DNA of 64,000 nucleotides from Bradyrhizobium sp. OK095 (lineage in GTDB: Bacteria > Pseudomonadota > Alphaproteobacteria > Rhizobiales > Xanthobacteraceae), in contig NZ_FOBX01000003.1 of NCBI RefSeq assembly GCF_900109945.1, positions 124,001 to 188,000 of the forward strand, given 5' to 3'. Both the position numbers and the translations under genes were made by a program. Under the pieces are notes generated by a model. The model searched no databases, was not told the origin of the DNA, and saw only the letters and a program-made list of their open reading frames with translations. This document shows, one piece after another, positions 49,994 through 58,561 of this stretch (position 1 is the first letter of the stretch; the number at the start of each line of letters is the position of its first letter).

Positions 49994-50011
49994 TAGCTTG
50001 CTGGCAAGATA
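49994..50011. promoter_or_regulatory. Third MarR operator, in front of the DUF2218 gene
   Basis: TAGCTT-GCTGGC-AAGATA has the same 6-base spacing as the twin operators at 49505 and 49532, with one mismatch between its arms. It lies 63 bp before the DUF2218 start. Confidence 0.6.
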
Positions 50012-50074
50012 CCTGCGGCCTTCACGGCCATGCAAGACAGGTGTTGGACATCATTCGCCTGAAAGGACATCCCC

Positions 50075-50374
50075 ATGAATCATTCAGTGGCAGAGATCAC
50101 CACCGAGCAGGCCGGCATCTACCTGCAGCAGCTCTGCAAGCATTTTGCCCACAAGCTCGCGGTCGAGTTCACGCCGGAGCAGGGGACCATCCCGTTTTCG
50201 ATGGGTATGTGCCGGCTGGAGGCTGCGGGCGACAAGCTGACGCTGAAGGCGGAGGCCGAGAACGCCGACCTCCTCGTGCAGGTCGAAGGCGTCGTCGAGC
50301 GTCATCTCGTCCGCTTCGCCTTCCGCGATCCGCCGGAGATTGTATGGCGGGCCGCGGAGCAGGCTGCGAGCTAA
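50075..50374 (+). CDS. DUF2218 domain protein
   Basis: A 99-residue protein that is one DUF2218 domain: LCKHFAHKLAVEFTPEQGTIPFSMGMCRLEA near residue 20, then the helix LLVQVEGVVERHLVRFAFRD and a closing W. The conserved Cys and His residues (LCKHFAHK, MGMC) could bind metal. Function unknown. AAGGAC lies before the ATG. Its stop overlaps the convergent receptor gene's stop by 4 bases. The MarR-type operator upstream suggests induction together with the 48962 regulator. Confidence 0.8.
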   Translation: MNHSVAEITTEQAGIYLQQLCKHFAHKLAVEFTPEQGTIPFSMGMCRLEAAGDKLTLKAEAENADLLVQVEGVVERHLVRFAFRDPPEIVWRAAEQAAS

Positions 50375-51171
50375 GGCCTGCTCGCCTTGGCCGCGCCGCG
50401 TAAGCCCGCCTGCTGCTGGATCGTGTCCAGCGCGCCGGAGGATTGCTCCTCCGCCACGAAACGGTTGAGCAGGGGGAGCGCGTCCTCGCGCCCCTTTGGG
50501 ATTGCGATGGCCATATGCTCGGCGCCCCAATTGCCGTCGAGGATCCTTGCGCCTGGCATCTGGTCTGACATCTCGAATAGCGTCGGCTTATTGGTGGCAT
50601 AGAGATCGATCTCACGGCTCTCGAACATCGTGATGGCGATCTTGACGCTTTCGACGGGAACGATGGTCGCGTTCTTGAACTTGGCCGGTAGCGTGCGCTC
50701 GGAGGTCGAGCCCTTGGTGACGCCGATCTTCACGCCCGCCGTGTCGATATTTTCGACTTTGCCGATGGGCGAGTTTGCCGGCACCAGAAAGCCGAGCTCG
50801 ATCGCCAGTACCGGCTGGCTGAAGCTGACCTCATTGGCGCGGGCCGGCGTGGCGTTGGTCACGGTAAAATCGACCTGGCCGTCGTGGATCGCGGTGACGA
50901 TGTCGGCGACGCGCTGGAACCTGACATAGTCGATGCCGACGCCAAGCCGCTTTGCCAGCTCGCCGCCGAGGTCGTAGGCGAGGCCGTGCGGCTTGCCGGC
51001 CGCATCATTCACCATCGAGGTCGGGCTGCCCGGATAGATGCCGACGCGAAGAGTGCCGCTCGGTGCCAGCAACTTTGCTTCGCCGTCGGCGCGCGCGTGC
51101 GTGCCGAGGAGACCAATGATTGCGACCGCGAGCAGGGCGAGGCGCGCGAGACTCCCGGAAGAGATCTTCAT
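50371..51171 (-). CDS. Polar-amino-acid-type ABC receptor
   Basis: A 266-residue type II periplasmic binding protein with a signal peptide (LALLAVAIIGLLGTHARA) and the family pattern GTLRVGIYPGSPTSM, AYDLGGELAKRLGV, VDFTVTNATPARANEVSFSQPVL and KIGVTKGSTSERTLP. It lies 10 bases downstream of a Bug-type receptor gene and is probably co-transcribed with it; no permease or ATPase is attached. The ligand is unknown, perhaps a dicarboxylate or an aromatic acid fed to the 53-59 kb pathway. Confidence 0.82.
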   Translation of the reverse strand: MKISSGSLARLALLAVAIIGLLGTHARADGEAKLLAPSGTLRVGIYPGSPTSMVNDAAGKPHGLAYDLGGELAKRLGVGIDYVRFQRVADIVTAIHDGQVDFTVTNATPARANEVSFSQPVLAIELGFLVPANSPIGKVENIDTAGVKIGVTKGSTSERTLPAKFKNATIVPVESVKIAITMFESREIDLYATNKPTLFEMSDQMPGARILDGNWGAEHMAIAIPKGREDALPLLNRFVAEEQSSGALDTIQQQAGLRGAAKASRP

Positions 51172-51181
51172 GCGAAGAGCC

Positions 51182-52162
51182 TCACTGCGCGTGGATGTCG
51201 GCGGCCTTCAGCATCGGCTCCCATTTGGTCGCCTCGGCGTGCATGTAGGCGTCAAAATCCTTGGCGGAGGAGCCGACCGGGGCTGCGCCGATCTTGCCCA
51301 GCGTCGACAGCACGTTCGGATCCTGCAGCGCTGCCTTCAGATCGGTCTCGAGCTTCGCCACGATCTCGGGCGGCATCTTGGCCGGGCCGAGAACGCCCCA
51401 CCAGACCGAGACGTCGTAGCCTGGCACGCCTGATTCCGCGACCGTCGGAACATCAGGCAGTGCCTTGGAGCGTTCGGCCGAGGTCACCGCAAGCGCGCGC
51501 ACCGGACCGCCTTCGAGCTGGGCGATGGCTTCCGCAAGCGGATTGATGCTGAGCGGAATATCGCCGGCGATGACAGCGGTGAGCGCCGGCGCGCCGCCCT
51601 TGTAGGGGATCGCGACGATCTTGGTGCCGGACATGTGCTTCAACAGCTCGCCGGCGAGATGTGCCGAGGTGCCGTTGCCCGACATGCCATAGGAGAGCTT
51701 GTCCGGCTCCTTCTTTGCAGCGGCCAGAAGATCACTGAGCGTCTTGTAGGGGCTGTCCTTGGCCACGACGATCGCAAGCGGCGAGGAGGCAACTTCACTG
51801 ATCGCCGTAAAATCCTTGAACGTGTCGTAGGGCACGCTCGGATAGATGAACTGGTTGAGCGGATGGCCGCTCGCGACCAGGATCAGCGTGTAGCCGTCGG
51901 GCGCGGCCTGCGTCAGTGCCTGTGAGGCGACGATGCCGCCGGCGCCGGGACGGTTGTCGATCACGGGCTGCTGGCCCCAGGTTTTCGCGAGCGCCTGTGC
52001 GAGCGTGCGCGCGAGCACGTCGACCGCGCCGCCGGCCGCGTAGGGCACCAGGATGTGGACCGGCTTGCTCGGATAATTGTCGGCGGCCTGCGTGGCGGCG
52101 CCCGTCAGCAGCAGACCGGCGCCCAGCATGAAGCCGCCGATTGTCTTGTTCAAACCCAGCAT
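51182..52162 (-). CDS. Bug/TctC-family periplasmic receptor
   Basis: A 326-residue Bug protein: signal peptide to ATQAA, then DNYPSKPVHILVPYAAGGAVDVLARTLAQALAK, QPVIDNRPGAGGIVAS, the SYGMSGNGTSAHLAGELLK loop and IPYKGGAPALTAVIAGDI. Bug proteins bind carboxylates for tripartite (TctABC-type) transporters or act as sensors. No TctAB is present. It is divergent from the TetR gene, with the shared TetR operator about 95 bp upstream, so it may belong to the same regulon. Confidence 0.88.
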   Translation of the reverse strand: MLGLNKTIGGFMLGAGLLLTGAATQAADNYPSKPVHILVPYAAGGAVDVLARTLAQALAKTWGQQPVIDNRPGAGGIVASQALTQAAPDGYTLILVASGHPLNQFIYPSVPYDTFKDFTAISEVASSPLAIVVAKDSPYKTLSDLLAAAKKEPDKLSYGMSGNGTSAHLAGELLKHMSGTKIVAIPYKGGAPALTAVIAGDIPLSINPLAEAIAQLEGGPVRALAVTSAERSKALPDVPTVAESGVPGYDVSVWWGVLGPAKMPPEIVAKLETDLKAALQDPNVLSTLGKIGAAPVGSSAKDFDAYMHAEATKWEPMLKAADIHAQ

Positions 52163-52239
52163 TATTCAGCACTCCTTGGGGCATTCGCGTCCGCGCGGTG
52201 GTCTTCTGAGCCGCTCCCGGACGTTGCCCGTGGTTTTTG

Positions 52240-52278
52240 TTGACGAGACCTGATCTTTTGTACGATAGTACAAATCAC
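52240..52278 (+). promoter_or_regulatory. TetR-type promoter/operator of the TetR gene
   Basis: A TTGACG -35-like hexamer (52240-52245) is followed 11 bases later by the inverted repeat TTTGTAC-GATA-GTACAAA (52257-52274). The GATAGT inside it is an acceptable -10 at 18-base spacing. The block matches 28926-28964 at 31 of 39 positions and ends directly at the ATG at 52279. Confidence 0.8.
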
Positions 52279-52989
52279 ATGGTACGCAAGCCCACCAGCA
52301 AGGAAACGACCCGCAAGCCGAATATGCGCGAGGCGATCCTCGCTGCGGCCGAGGAGTTGTTCGCCATCAACGGCTTCAACGCTGTTTCGGTGCGCGATAT
52401 CGCGCAGGCCGCCGGGGCCAATCCCGGCAGCGTGACCTATCATTTCAAGACCAAGGACGGCCTGCTGCTGGAGATCTACCGGCGGCATTGCGGGCCGATG
52501 AATTTGCGTCGATCCGAGCTGCTCGCCGCCGCCAAGCGCGTGCGCGATCTCCAGGACCGGCTCGAGGCGGTGGTGCGGGCCTATGTGGCGCCGGCTTTCA
52601 CCTCGGGCAGCGATCTCGCCGGCGGCGGCGCACGCTTCACGCGGCTTCGTGCGGTGATGTCGGCCGAAGGCAACGAGGTCGCGCGAAAAATCATCGCGCA
52701 GACTTTTGATGACACCAGCCACGCCTTCATCGACGCGATCCACGATAGCCTGCCGCATGTTCCGCGCACCGACATTGTCTGGCGCAGCCATTTCCTGCTC
52801 GGCGCACTCTATTATTCGCTGGTGACGCCGGATCGCGTCTCGCGCCTGTCGCGCGGCGAGGCTGACGGCAGCGACGCCGCCAGCGCCATCGAGCAATTGG
52901 TGCAGGCCACGGTGGCTGCGTTCCAGGCGCCGGCGCTCGATCAGGCCGCGCCGGTACGGCGGCGGCCGGTCGTCAGCAGCAAGACTTGA
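52279..52989 (+). CDS. TetR-family regulator
   Basis: A 236-residue TetR protein. The N-terminal helix-turn-helix is MREAILAAAEELFAINGFNAVSVRDIAQAAGANPGSVTYHFKTKDGLLLEIY (residues about 16-67). The C-terminal part is an all-helical ligand and dimer domain ending in a basic tail (PVRRRPVVSSKT). The operator is only 4 bases upstream of the ATG and there is no ribosome site, so the message may be leaderless. It leads the operon of oxalomesaconate-pathway genes and probably represses that operon, itself and the dioxygenase at 29003. Confidence 0.87.
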   Translation: MVRKPTSKETTRKPNMREAILAAAEELFAINGFNAVSVRDIAQAAGANPGSVTYHFKTKDGLLLEIYRRHCGPMNLRRSELLAAAKRVRDLQDRLEAVVRAYVAPAFTSGSDLAGGGARFTRLRAVMSAEGNEVARKIIAQTFDDTSHAFIDAIHDSLPHVPRTDIVWRSHFLLGALYYSLVTPDRVSRLSRGEADGSDAASAIEQLVQATVAAFQAPALDQAAPVRRRPVVSSKT

Positions 52990-53064
52990 AAGAAACCGCC
53001 TGAGGGGAGGCGCGTAGCTGCGCTTCCGCTCGCAAGCGGACCATGTGACGGGGTGATTTAGGAA

Positions 53065-54024
53065 ATGAACAGGCGGGAGTGCTTGCATCTCTTGACCGGC
53101 TTGGCCGGCGCTGTGCTCGCGAGCGAAGCGCGCGCGCAGGGTGCCGAGCCGAAAGCGATGCCGACGATCGCGCCGCCGGATCCAAATCCGAAGGTGCCGT
53201 CGTTCAAGCTGCCGCCGAAATCCTGCGACAGCCACACCCACATTTTTGGGCCGGCGTCGCGCTATCCCTTCTCGGAGAAGCGCCCCTACAACACGGCCGA
53301 TGCGCCGCTGGAGATGTTCCGCAGCGTGCACGACAAGATCGGCGTCGAGCGCTGCGTCATCGTCAATGCCACGGTTCACGGCACCGATAATCGCGTCGTC
53401 ACCGACGCGATCGCCCAGAGCGAGGGCGCCTACAAGGGCATCGCCAACGTCAACGACGAGATGAGCGAGAAGGATTTGGCGGCGCTCGACAAGGGTGGCA
53501 TCTGCGGCTGCCGTTTCGCCTTCCTCAAGCGCCTCGGCGGCGTCGGCGACATGACAAAATTCCAGCGCATCGTGCATCGCGTCGCCGAGCTCGGCTGGCA
53601 TATCGACGTCTATTTCGAGCCCGGTACGATCGCCGAATTCGCGCCCATCCTGACCGCGCTGCCGACGCCTTACGTGATCGACCACATGGGCACGGTGCAG
53701 GCCGCGAAGGGTCTCGACGATCCCGGCTACACTGCGCTGCTCGATCTCCAGAAAAAGGACGAGAAGTGCTGGGTCAAGATCACAGGCCTCGAGCGTGCCT
53801 CGGCCGCGGGCAAGCCGTTCCATGATGCCGTGCCGTTCGCGAAGGCGCTGATCGACAATGCGCCCGACCGCGTCATCTGGGGCACCGACTGGCCGCATCC
53901 CAACGTCAAGATCATGCCGAATGACGGCGAGATCGTCGACCTCATTCCCCTCTACGCGCCTGACGCGAAGATCCAGCAAAAACTGCTGGTCGACAATCCC
54001 GCGCGCTTGTTCAAGTTCAGCTGA
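53065..54024 (+). CDS. LigI-like amidohydrolase with a Tat-like signal peptide
   Basis: A 319-residue amidohydrolase of the 2-pyrone-4,6-dicarboxylate lactonase (LigI) group: SCDSHTHIFGP (HxH metal pair), NATVHGTDNRVVTDAI, GCRFAFL, YVIDHMGT, KITGLERAS and the Asp of VIWGTDWPHPN. The first 26 residues, MNRRECLHLLTGLAGAVLASEARAQG, form a secretion signal with twin Arg, suggesting export by Tat, whereas the neighbouring paralogue has none. Hydrolysis of 2-pyrone-4,6-dicarboxylate to oxalomesaconate is the expected reaction, with a related lactone equally possible. It overlaps the next gene by 1 base. Confidence 0.82.
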   Translation: MNRRECLHLLTGLAGAVLASEARAQGAEPKAMPTIAPPDPNPKVPSFKLPPKSCDSHTHIFGPASRYPFSEKRPYNTADAPLEMFRSVHDKIGVERCVIVNATVHGTDNRVVTDAIAQSEGAYKGIANVNDEMSEKDLAALDKGGICGCRFAFLKRLGGVGDMTKFQRIVHRVAELGWHIDVYFEPGTIAEFAPILTALPTPYVIDHMGTVQAAKGLDDPGYTALLDLQKKDEKCWVKITGLERASAAGKPFHDAVPFAKALIDNAPDRVIWGTDWPHPNVKIMPNDGEIVDLIPLYAPDAKIQQKLLVDNPARLFKFS

Positions 54025-54908
54025 TGACCATGATGTACACGCCGACCATTCCGCCGCCCGATCCGAACACGCGCACGCCGAAATTCCAGCTGCCAAAGCT
54101 ATCTTGCGACGCGCATTGTCACATCTTCGGCCCCGGCGCGAGATACCCGTATGCGCCTGATCGCTCCTACACGCCACCCGATGCGCCACTCGAGGATTTC
54201 CGCATCCTGCACGCCAAGCTCGGCGTGGAGCGCGCGGTCATCGTCAACGCCAGCGTACACGGCACCGACAACACGGTCGCGCTCGATGCCATCGCGCAGA
54301 GCAATGGCGCCTATCGCGCGGTCGCCAATATCGACGATGCCATCACCGAGCGCGAGCTTCGTGCGCTGCACGAGGGCGGCTTCCGCGGCTGCCGCTTCAA
54401 TTTCGTTCGCCATCTCGGCGGTGTTCCCGACAAGCGCGTGTTCGACCGCATCGTCGCGATGGTCGCGCCGCTCGGCTGGCACATCGATCTGCATTTCGAT
54501 GCGATCGACCTGCCTGAATATGCCGACGTGCTGACGAGGCTGCCGCTGAGCTACACCATCGACCATATGGGGCGGGTGAAGGCGTCGGAAGGGCTCGACC
54601 AGCTGCCGTTCAGGATTCTGATCGAGCTGATGCAGCGCGACGAGAAATGCTGGGTCAAGATCTGCGGCTCAGAACGTGTCTCCTCGGCGGGGCCGCCCTT
54701 TACCGACGCGGTGCCGTTTGCGCGAAAGATCGTCGAGACCGCGCCCGACCGAATTATCTGGGGCACTGACTGGCCGCATCCCAACGTCAAGGCGATGCCG
54801 AATGACGGCGACCTCGTCGATTTGATCCCGCTGTTCGCGCCGGAGCCGGAGTTTCAGCAAAAGATCCTCGTCGACAATCCTGCGCGCCTGTTCGAGTTCG
54901 ACCAATGA
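54024..54908 (+). CDS. LigI-like amidohydrolase, cytoplasmic paralogue
   Basis: A 294-residue paralogue of the previous protein, similar along its whole length from the shared PPDPN start: LSCDAHCHIFGPGARYPY, NASVHGTDNTVALDAIAQS, GCRFNFVRHLGGVPD, YTIDHMGRV, KICGSERVSS, IIWGTDWPHPNV. No signal peptide is present, so it works in the cytoplasm. The likely reaction is opening of 2-pyrone-4,6-dicarboxylate to oxalomesaconate, the substrate of the GalB-like enzyme encoded downstream. It is translationally coupled to both neighbours (1- and 4-base overlaps). Confidence 0.83.
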   Translation: MTMMYTPTIPPPDPNTRTPKFQLPKLSCDAHCHIFGPGARYPYAPDRSYTPPDAPLEDFRILHAKLGVERAVIVNASVHGTDNTVALDAIAQSNGAYRAVANIDDAITERELRALHEGGFRGCRFNFVRHLGGVPDKRVFDRIVAMVAPLGWHIDLHFDAIDLPEYADVLTRLPLSYTIDHMGRVKASEGLDQLPFRILIELMQRDEKCWVKICGSERVSSAGPPFTDAVPFARKIVETAPDRIIWGTDWPHPNVKAMPNDGDLVDLIPLFAPEPEFQQKILVDNPARLFEFDQ

Positions 54909-56206
54909 CGTCGCTCGCGATCGACAAGCCGCGCGGCCGCGCCTGGTGGAAGGAGCTCTGGATCCAGGTGCTCATCGCCATGGCGGCCGGCATCGCGCTT
55001 GGGATCGCTAGTCCCGAGGCGGGCGCCAAGATGCAGCCGCTTGGGGACGCCTTCATCAAGGCGATCCGGATGCTGATCGCGCCGATCATCTTCTGCACCG
55101 TCGTCCACGGCATCGCGCACATGGCCGACATGGCGCGGGTGGGACGCGTCGCGGTGAAGGCGATCGTCTATTTCGAGATCATGACCACGATCGCGCTGAT
55201 CATCGGTCTCGTCGCGGTGAATGTGCTGAAGCCCGGTGTCGGCATGAACATCGATCCCGCCAGCATCAACGCCAGCGTGGTCGAGCCCTACGTCAAGCAG
55301 ACTGCCGTGATCGGCTTCGTGCCGTTCCTGATGAACATCGTGCCCGCCACCTTCGTCGGCGCCTTTGCCGAAGGCAACATTCTCCAGGTGCTGTTCATCG
55401 CGGTGCTTTGCGGCTTTGCGCTGGTGCAGCTCGGCGAGCGCGCCGCGCCACTGGTCAATCTGATCGATATCGCCGCCAAGATGGTGTTCGCCGTTGTCGG
55501 CTTCGTGATGTGGGCGGCGCCGATCGGCGCGTTCGGGGCCATCGCCTTTACGGTCGGCAAGTTCGGCTTGGGATCACTGGCCTCGCTTGGCAAGCTGCTG
55601 GGCGGGTTCTATCTCACTTGCGTGATCTTCATCATCGTTGCGCTCGGCCCGGTCGCGCGGCTCTGTGGCTTCTCGCTGCTCAAGCTGATCCGCTACATCT
55701 GGGAGGAGCTGCTGATCTGCATCGCGACGACATCGTCCGAGACGGTGCTGCCGCGAATGCTGACCAAGCTGGAGAAGGCCGGCTGCGAGAAAAGCGTGGT
55801 CGGGCTGGTGATCCCGACCGGCTATTCCTTCAATCTCGACGGCACCTGTCTGTACCTTGCCGCTGCCTCGGTATTCCTCGCGCAGGCGACCAACACGCCG
55901 TTCGGGCTCGCCGAGCAGATCGAGTTGCTGCTGATCTTGCTCTTGACCTCCAAGGGCGCGGCGGGGATCGCCGGCGCCGCCTTCGTCGTGCTGGCGGCGA
56001 CGCTTTCCGCCACCGGCTCCATCCCGGTGACGAGCGTTGCGCTGGTGCTCGGCATTCACCGCCTGATGTCGCAGGGGCTGACGCCGACCAATCTGATCGG
56101 GAACGCGGTCGCGACCATCGCGATCGCCAAATGGGAAGGTGCGCTCGACAGCGAACGACTGAAGCGCGTGCTCGACGGCGAGGAACCTGCGGTCACCGCC
56201 GCCTGA
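54905..56206 (+). CDS. Dicarboxylate:cation symporter, DctA/GltP family
   Basis: A 433-residue secondary carrier. Motifs of the family are all visible: a first helix (LWIQVLIAMAAGIALGIASPEAG), IKAIRMLIAPIIFCTVVHGIA, the re-entrant loop SSETVLPRMLTKLEKAGC, IPTGYSFNLDGTCLYLA, and LLTSKGAAGIAGAAFVVLAATL with SIPVTS. It brings a C4-dicarboxylate or a tricarboxylate-like pathway substrate across the inner membrane. It overlaps the preceding hydrolase gene by 4 bases, so a substrate or product of this pathway is its probable cargo. Confidence 0.9.
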   Translation: MTSLAIDKPRGRAWWKELWIQVLIAMAAGIALGIASPEAGAKMQPLGDAFIKAIRMLIAPIIFCTVVHGIAHMADMARVGRVAVKAIVYFEIMTTIALIIGLVAVNVLKPGVGMNIDPASINASVVEPYVKQTAVIGFVPFLMNIVPATFVGAFAEGNILQVLFIAVLCGFALVQLGERAAPLVNLIDIAAKMVFAVVGFVMWAAPIGAFGAIAFTVGKFGLGSLASLGKLLGGFYLTCVIFIIVALGPVARLCGFSLLKLIRYIWEELLICIATTSSETVLPRMLTKLEKAGCEKSVVGLVIPTGYSFNLDGTCLYLAAASVFLAQATNTPFGLAEQIELLLILLLTSKGAAGIAGAAFVVLAATLSATGSIPVTSVALVLGIHRLMSQGLTPTNLIGNAVATIAIAKWEGALDSERLKRVLDGEEPAVTAA

Positions 56207-56273
56207 TGAATTGGCTTCCTGCATGACGCAGGCCGCCTATGATGCTTACGAATGAGAGAGGGGAGTTTCTCCC

Positions 56274-56987
56274 ATGAAAACAGGTCTCGTGGTCACGGCA
56301 CATCCAGGCGATTTCGTCTGGCGCGCCGGCGGTGCCATCGCGCTGCATGCGAAGAAGGGCTATCGCATGAAGATCGTCTGCATGTCCTTTGGCGAGCGTG
56401 GCGAGAGCCAGTTCGCCTGGAAGGAGAAGGGCGCGACGCTGGAATCGGTCAAGGCTGGCCGCAAGGACGAGGCGGAACGCGCTGCAAAACTTCTCGGCGC
56501 CGAGATCGAGTTCTTCGATTGCGGCGACTATCCGCTAAAACTGACCGAGGCGCATTTCGACCGCATGGTCGACATCTACCGCGAGCTCAATCCGAGTTTT
56601 GTGCTGACGCACGCGCTGGAAGATCCCTACAATTTCGATCATCCGAACGCGGCGCATTTCGCGCAGGAGACCCGTGTGGTCGCGCAGGCGATGGGTCACA
56701 AGCCCGGCGCGCAGTATAAATATTCGGCGCCGCCGGTGTTTTTGTTTGAGCCGCACCAGCCCGAGCAGTGCAATTACAAGCCGGACCTGCTCCTCAAGAT
56801 CGACGAGGTCTGGAAGGAGAAGTACGAGGCGTTTCAGATTCTCGCCGCGCAAAAGCATCTCTGGGGCTATTACGAGCGCGTCGCGCTCAATCGCGGCATC
56901 CAGGGCAGCCGCAACACCGGCGTGCCCATGACTTATGGCGAGGCTTATCAGCGCCTGTTCCCGACGGTTGCGGAGGAGTTGGCATGA
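56274..56987 (+). CDS. galB: PIG-L-fold hydratase, GalB-like (4-oxalomesaconate hydratase)
   Basis: A 237-residue protein of the PIG-L/LmbE fold. The metal motif near residue 8 reads [14 protein letters not shown], where typical deacetylases have [26 protein letters not shown] and [20 protein letters not shown] follow. GalB of P. putida has this fold and hydrates 4-oxalomesaconate to 4-carboxy-4-hydroxy-2-oxoadipate. The directly following aldolase gene and the preceding LigI-like genes support that reaction over deacetylation. A good GAGAGGGGAG-type ribosome site precedes the ATG. It overlaps the next gene by 4 bases. Confidence 0.75.
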   Translation: MKTGLVVTAHPGDFVWRAGGAIALHAKKGYRMKIVCMSFGERGESQFAWKEKGATLESVKAGRKDEAERAAKLLGAEIEFFDCGDYPLKLTEAHFDRMVDIYRELNPSFVLTHALEDPYNFDHPNAAHFAQETRVVAQAMGHKPGAQYKYSAPPVFLFEPHQPEQCNYKPDLLLKIDEVWKEKYEAFQILAAQKHLWGYYERVALNRGIQGSRNTGVPMTYGEAYQRLFPTVAEELA

Positions 56988-57667
56988 AGCCCGTCGTCGT
57001 TCGCAACATTGAGCGGGCCGATCCCGCCGGAATGGCGGAGTATGGCGTCTCGACCGTGCACGAGGCTTACGGTCGCATCGGCCTGATGAAGCCTTATTTG
57101 CGACCGGTCTGGGCAGGCGCGTCGATTGCCGGGCCCGCCGTCACCGTGCTGGCGCAGCCCGGCGACAATTGGATGATCCATGTCGCGGTCGAGCAGTGCA
57201 AAAAGGGCGACATCCTCGTCGTCGGCTGCACCACCGACAACACCGACGGCATGTTCGGCGAGCTGCTCGCGACCTCGCTAAGGGCGCGTGGCGTGCAGGG
57301 GCTGATCATCGATGCCGGCTGCCGCGACGTCAAAGCGCTGCACGAGATGAACTTTCCGGTGTGGTCGCGCGCGGTCTCGGCCAAGGGCACGGTCAAGGCC
57401 ACGCTCGGCTCGGTCAACATTCCCGTGGTCTGTGCCGGCGTCAACGTCGATCCCGGCGACATCATCGTTGCCGATGATGATGGCGTCGTGGTGGTGCCGA
57501 AGCGATATGCCACTGAGGTCGCCGAGAAGGCGAAGAAGCGCAACGCGGATGAAGGCGGCAAGCGCAAGCGCCTCGCGTCGGGCGAACTCGGCCTCGACAT
57601 GTACAGCATGCGCGAGGCGCTGGCGAAGGCGGGGCTCGTCTACGTCGACAATCCCGAGGACGTCTAG
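56984..57667 (+). CDS. galC: 4-Carboxy-4-hydroxy-2-oxoadipate aldolase, GalC/LigK-like (RraA fold)
   Basis: A 227-residue RraA-fold class II aldolase: [13 protein letters not shown] near residue 20, [59 protein letters not shown] (metal- and oxaloacetate-binding region with the conserved R and D) and [19 protein letters not shown]. It splits 4-carboxy-4-hydroxy-2-oxoadipate into pyruvate and oxaloacetate, and often also decarboxylates oxaloacetate. The ATG at 56984 overlaps the galB-like stop. Confidence 0.85.
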   Translation: MKPVVVRNIERADPAGMAEYGVSTVHEAYGRIGLMKPYLRPVWAGASIAGPAVTVLAQPGDNWMIHVAVEQCKKGDILVVGCTTDNTDGMFGELLATSLRARGVQGLIIDAGCRDVKALHEMNFPVWSRAVSAKGTVKATLGSVNIPVVCAGVNVDPGDIIVADDDGVVVVPKRYATEVAEKAKKRNADEGGKRKRLASGELGLDMYSMREALAKAGLVYVDNPEDV

Positions 57668-57691
57668 AGCGACAAGAAGCGGAGCGGGCGG

Positions 57692-58561
57692 ATGGATCGT
57701 CTCAAGCTGAAAGCCGTGCTCGGCAGTCACCCCCACGTCCAGGCGGTGAAGAGCGGCGCGCTCCGCTCCGACCTTTTCGATCTCGATTTCATCGAGTATA
57801 CGCCGACCAACACCGCGTTCAAGCCGATGGTGCGCGAGCAGGCATTTGATGTTTGCGAGATGGCGATCGTCACCTATCTGATGGCGAAGGCGCACGGCAA
57901 GCCGCTGGTGTTGCTGCCCGCGACTATGATGGGCCGCTTCCAGCATTCCTACGCGCTCTACAACCCCGCGCGTGGAACACTCGGGCCGTCCAATCTCGAA
58001 GGCAAGCGCGTCGGCATCCGCTCCTTCACGACAACCACAGGCGCCTGGATCAGGGGCATCCTCGCCAACGATTACGGCGTCAATCTCGACAGGATCAAAT
58101 GGGTGACGTTCGAGGATCCGCATGTCGCCGAATATGTCGACAGCACCGAACGCGCGCCAAAGGACAAGAAGGTCTTGCAGATGCTGATCGACGGCGAACT
58201 CGATGCCGTGCTCGGCGAGACGTCTAACGATCCCAAGCTGAAGTCGCTATTCCCTGATCCCGCAGCGGAAGCCGCCAAATGGTACGCTCGCCGCGGTGTC
58301 GTGCCGGTCAATCATCTCGTGGTCGTGACCGAGCAGCTCGCGAAATCGCGCCCTGATGTGGTCGCGGGCGTTTATGATTTGCTCAAGCAGAATAGGGAGC
58401 AAGCGGGACCGGCGACAATTCCTGACCTCGTTCCGTTTGGGATCGAAGCCAACAGGAAGCCACTCGAGCTGATCGTCGACTACGCTTTCCAGCAGGCGCT
58501 GATCCCGCGCCGCTATGCGGTCGACGAGCTATTCGACGAGACGACACGAGGATTGAAGTGA
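57692..58561 (+). CDS. 4,5-Dihydroxyphthalate-decarboxylase-like protein
   Basis: A 289-residue protein of the Pht5 family, which has a periplasmic-binding-protein fold but no signal peptide here. Features are HPHVQAVKSGALRS, FKPMVREQAFDVCEMAIVTYLMAKAHGKPLVLLP, GKRVGIRSFTTTTGAWIRGIL and a C-terminal VDYAFQQALIPRRYAVDELF. Pht5 converts 4,5-dihydroxyphthalate to protocatechuate; in this context the substrate could be another dihydroxy-aromatic diacid. It starts 24 bases after the aldolase gene and overlaps the next by 1 base. Confidence 0.78.
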   Translation: MDRLKLKAVLGSHPHVQAVKSGALRSDLFDLDFIEYTPTNTAFKPMVREQAFDVCEMAIVTYLMAKAHGKPLVLLPATMMGRFQHSYALYNPARGTLGPSNLEGKRVGIRSFTTTTGAWIRGILANDYGVNLDRIKWVTFEDPHVAEYVDSTERAPKDKKVLQMLIDGELDAVLGETSNDPKLKSLFPDPAAEAAKWYARRGVVPVNHLVVVTEQLAKSRPDVVAGVYDLLKQNREQAGPATIPDLVPFGIEANRKPLELIVDYAFQQALIPRRYAVDELFDETTRGLK

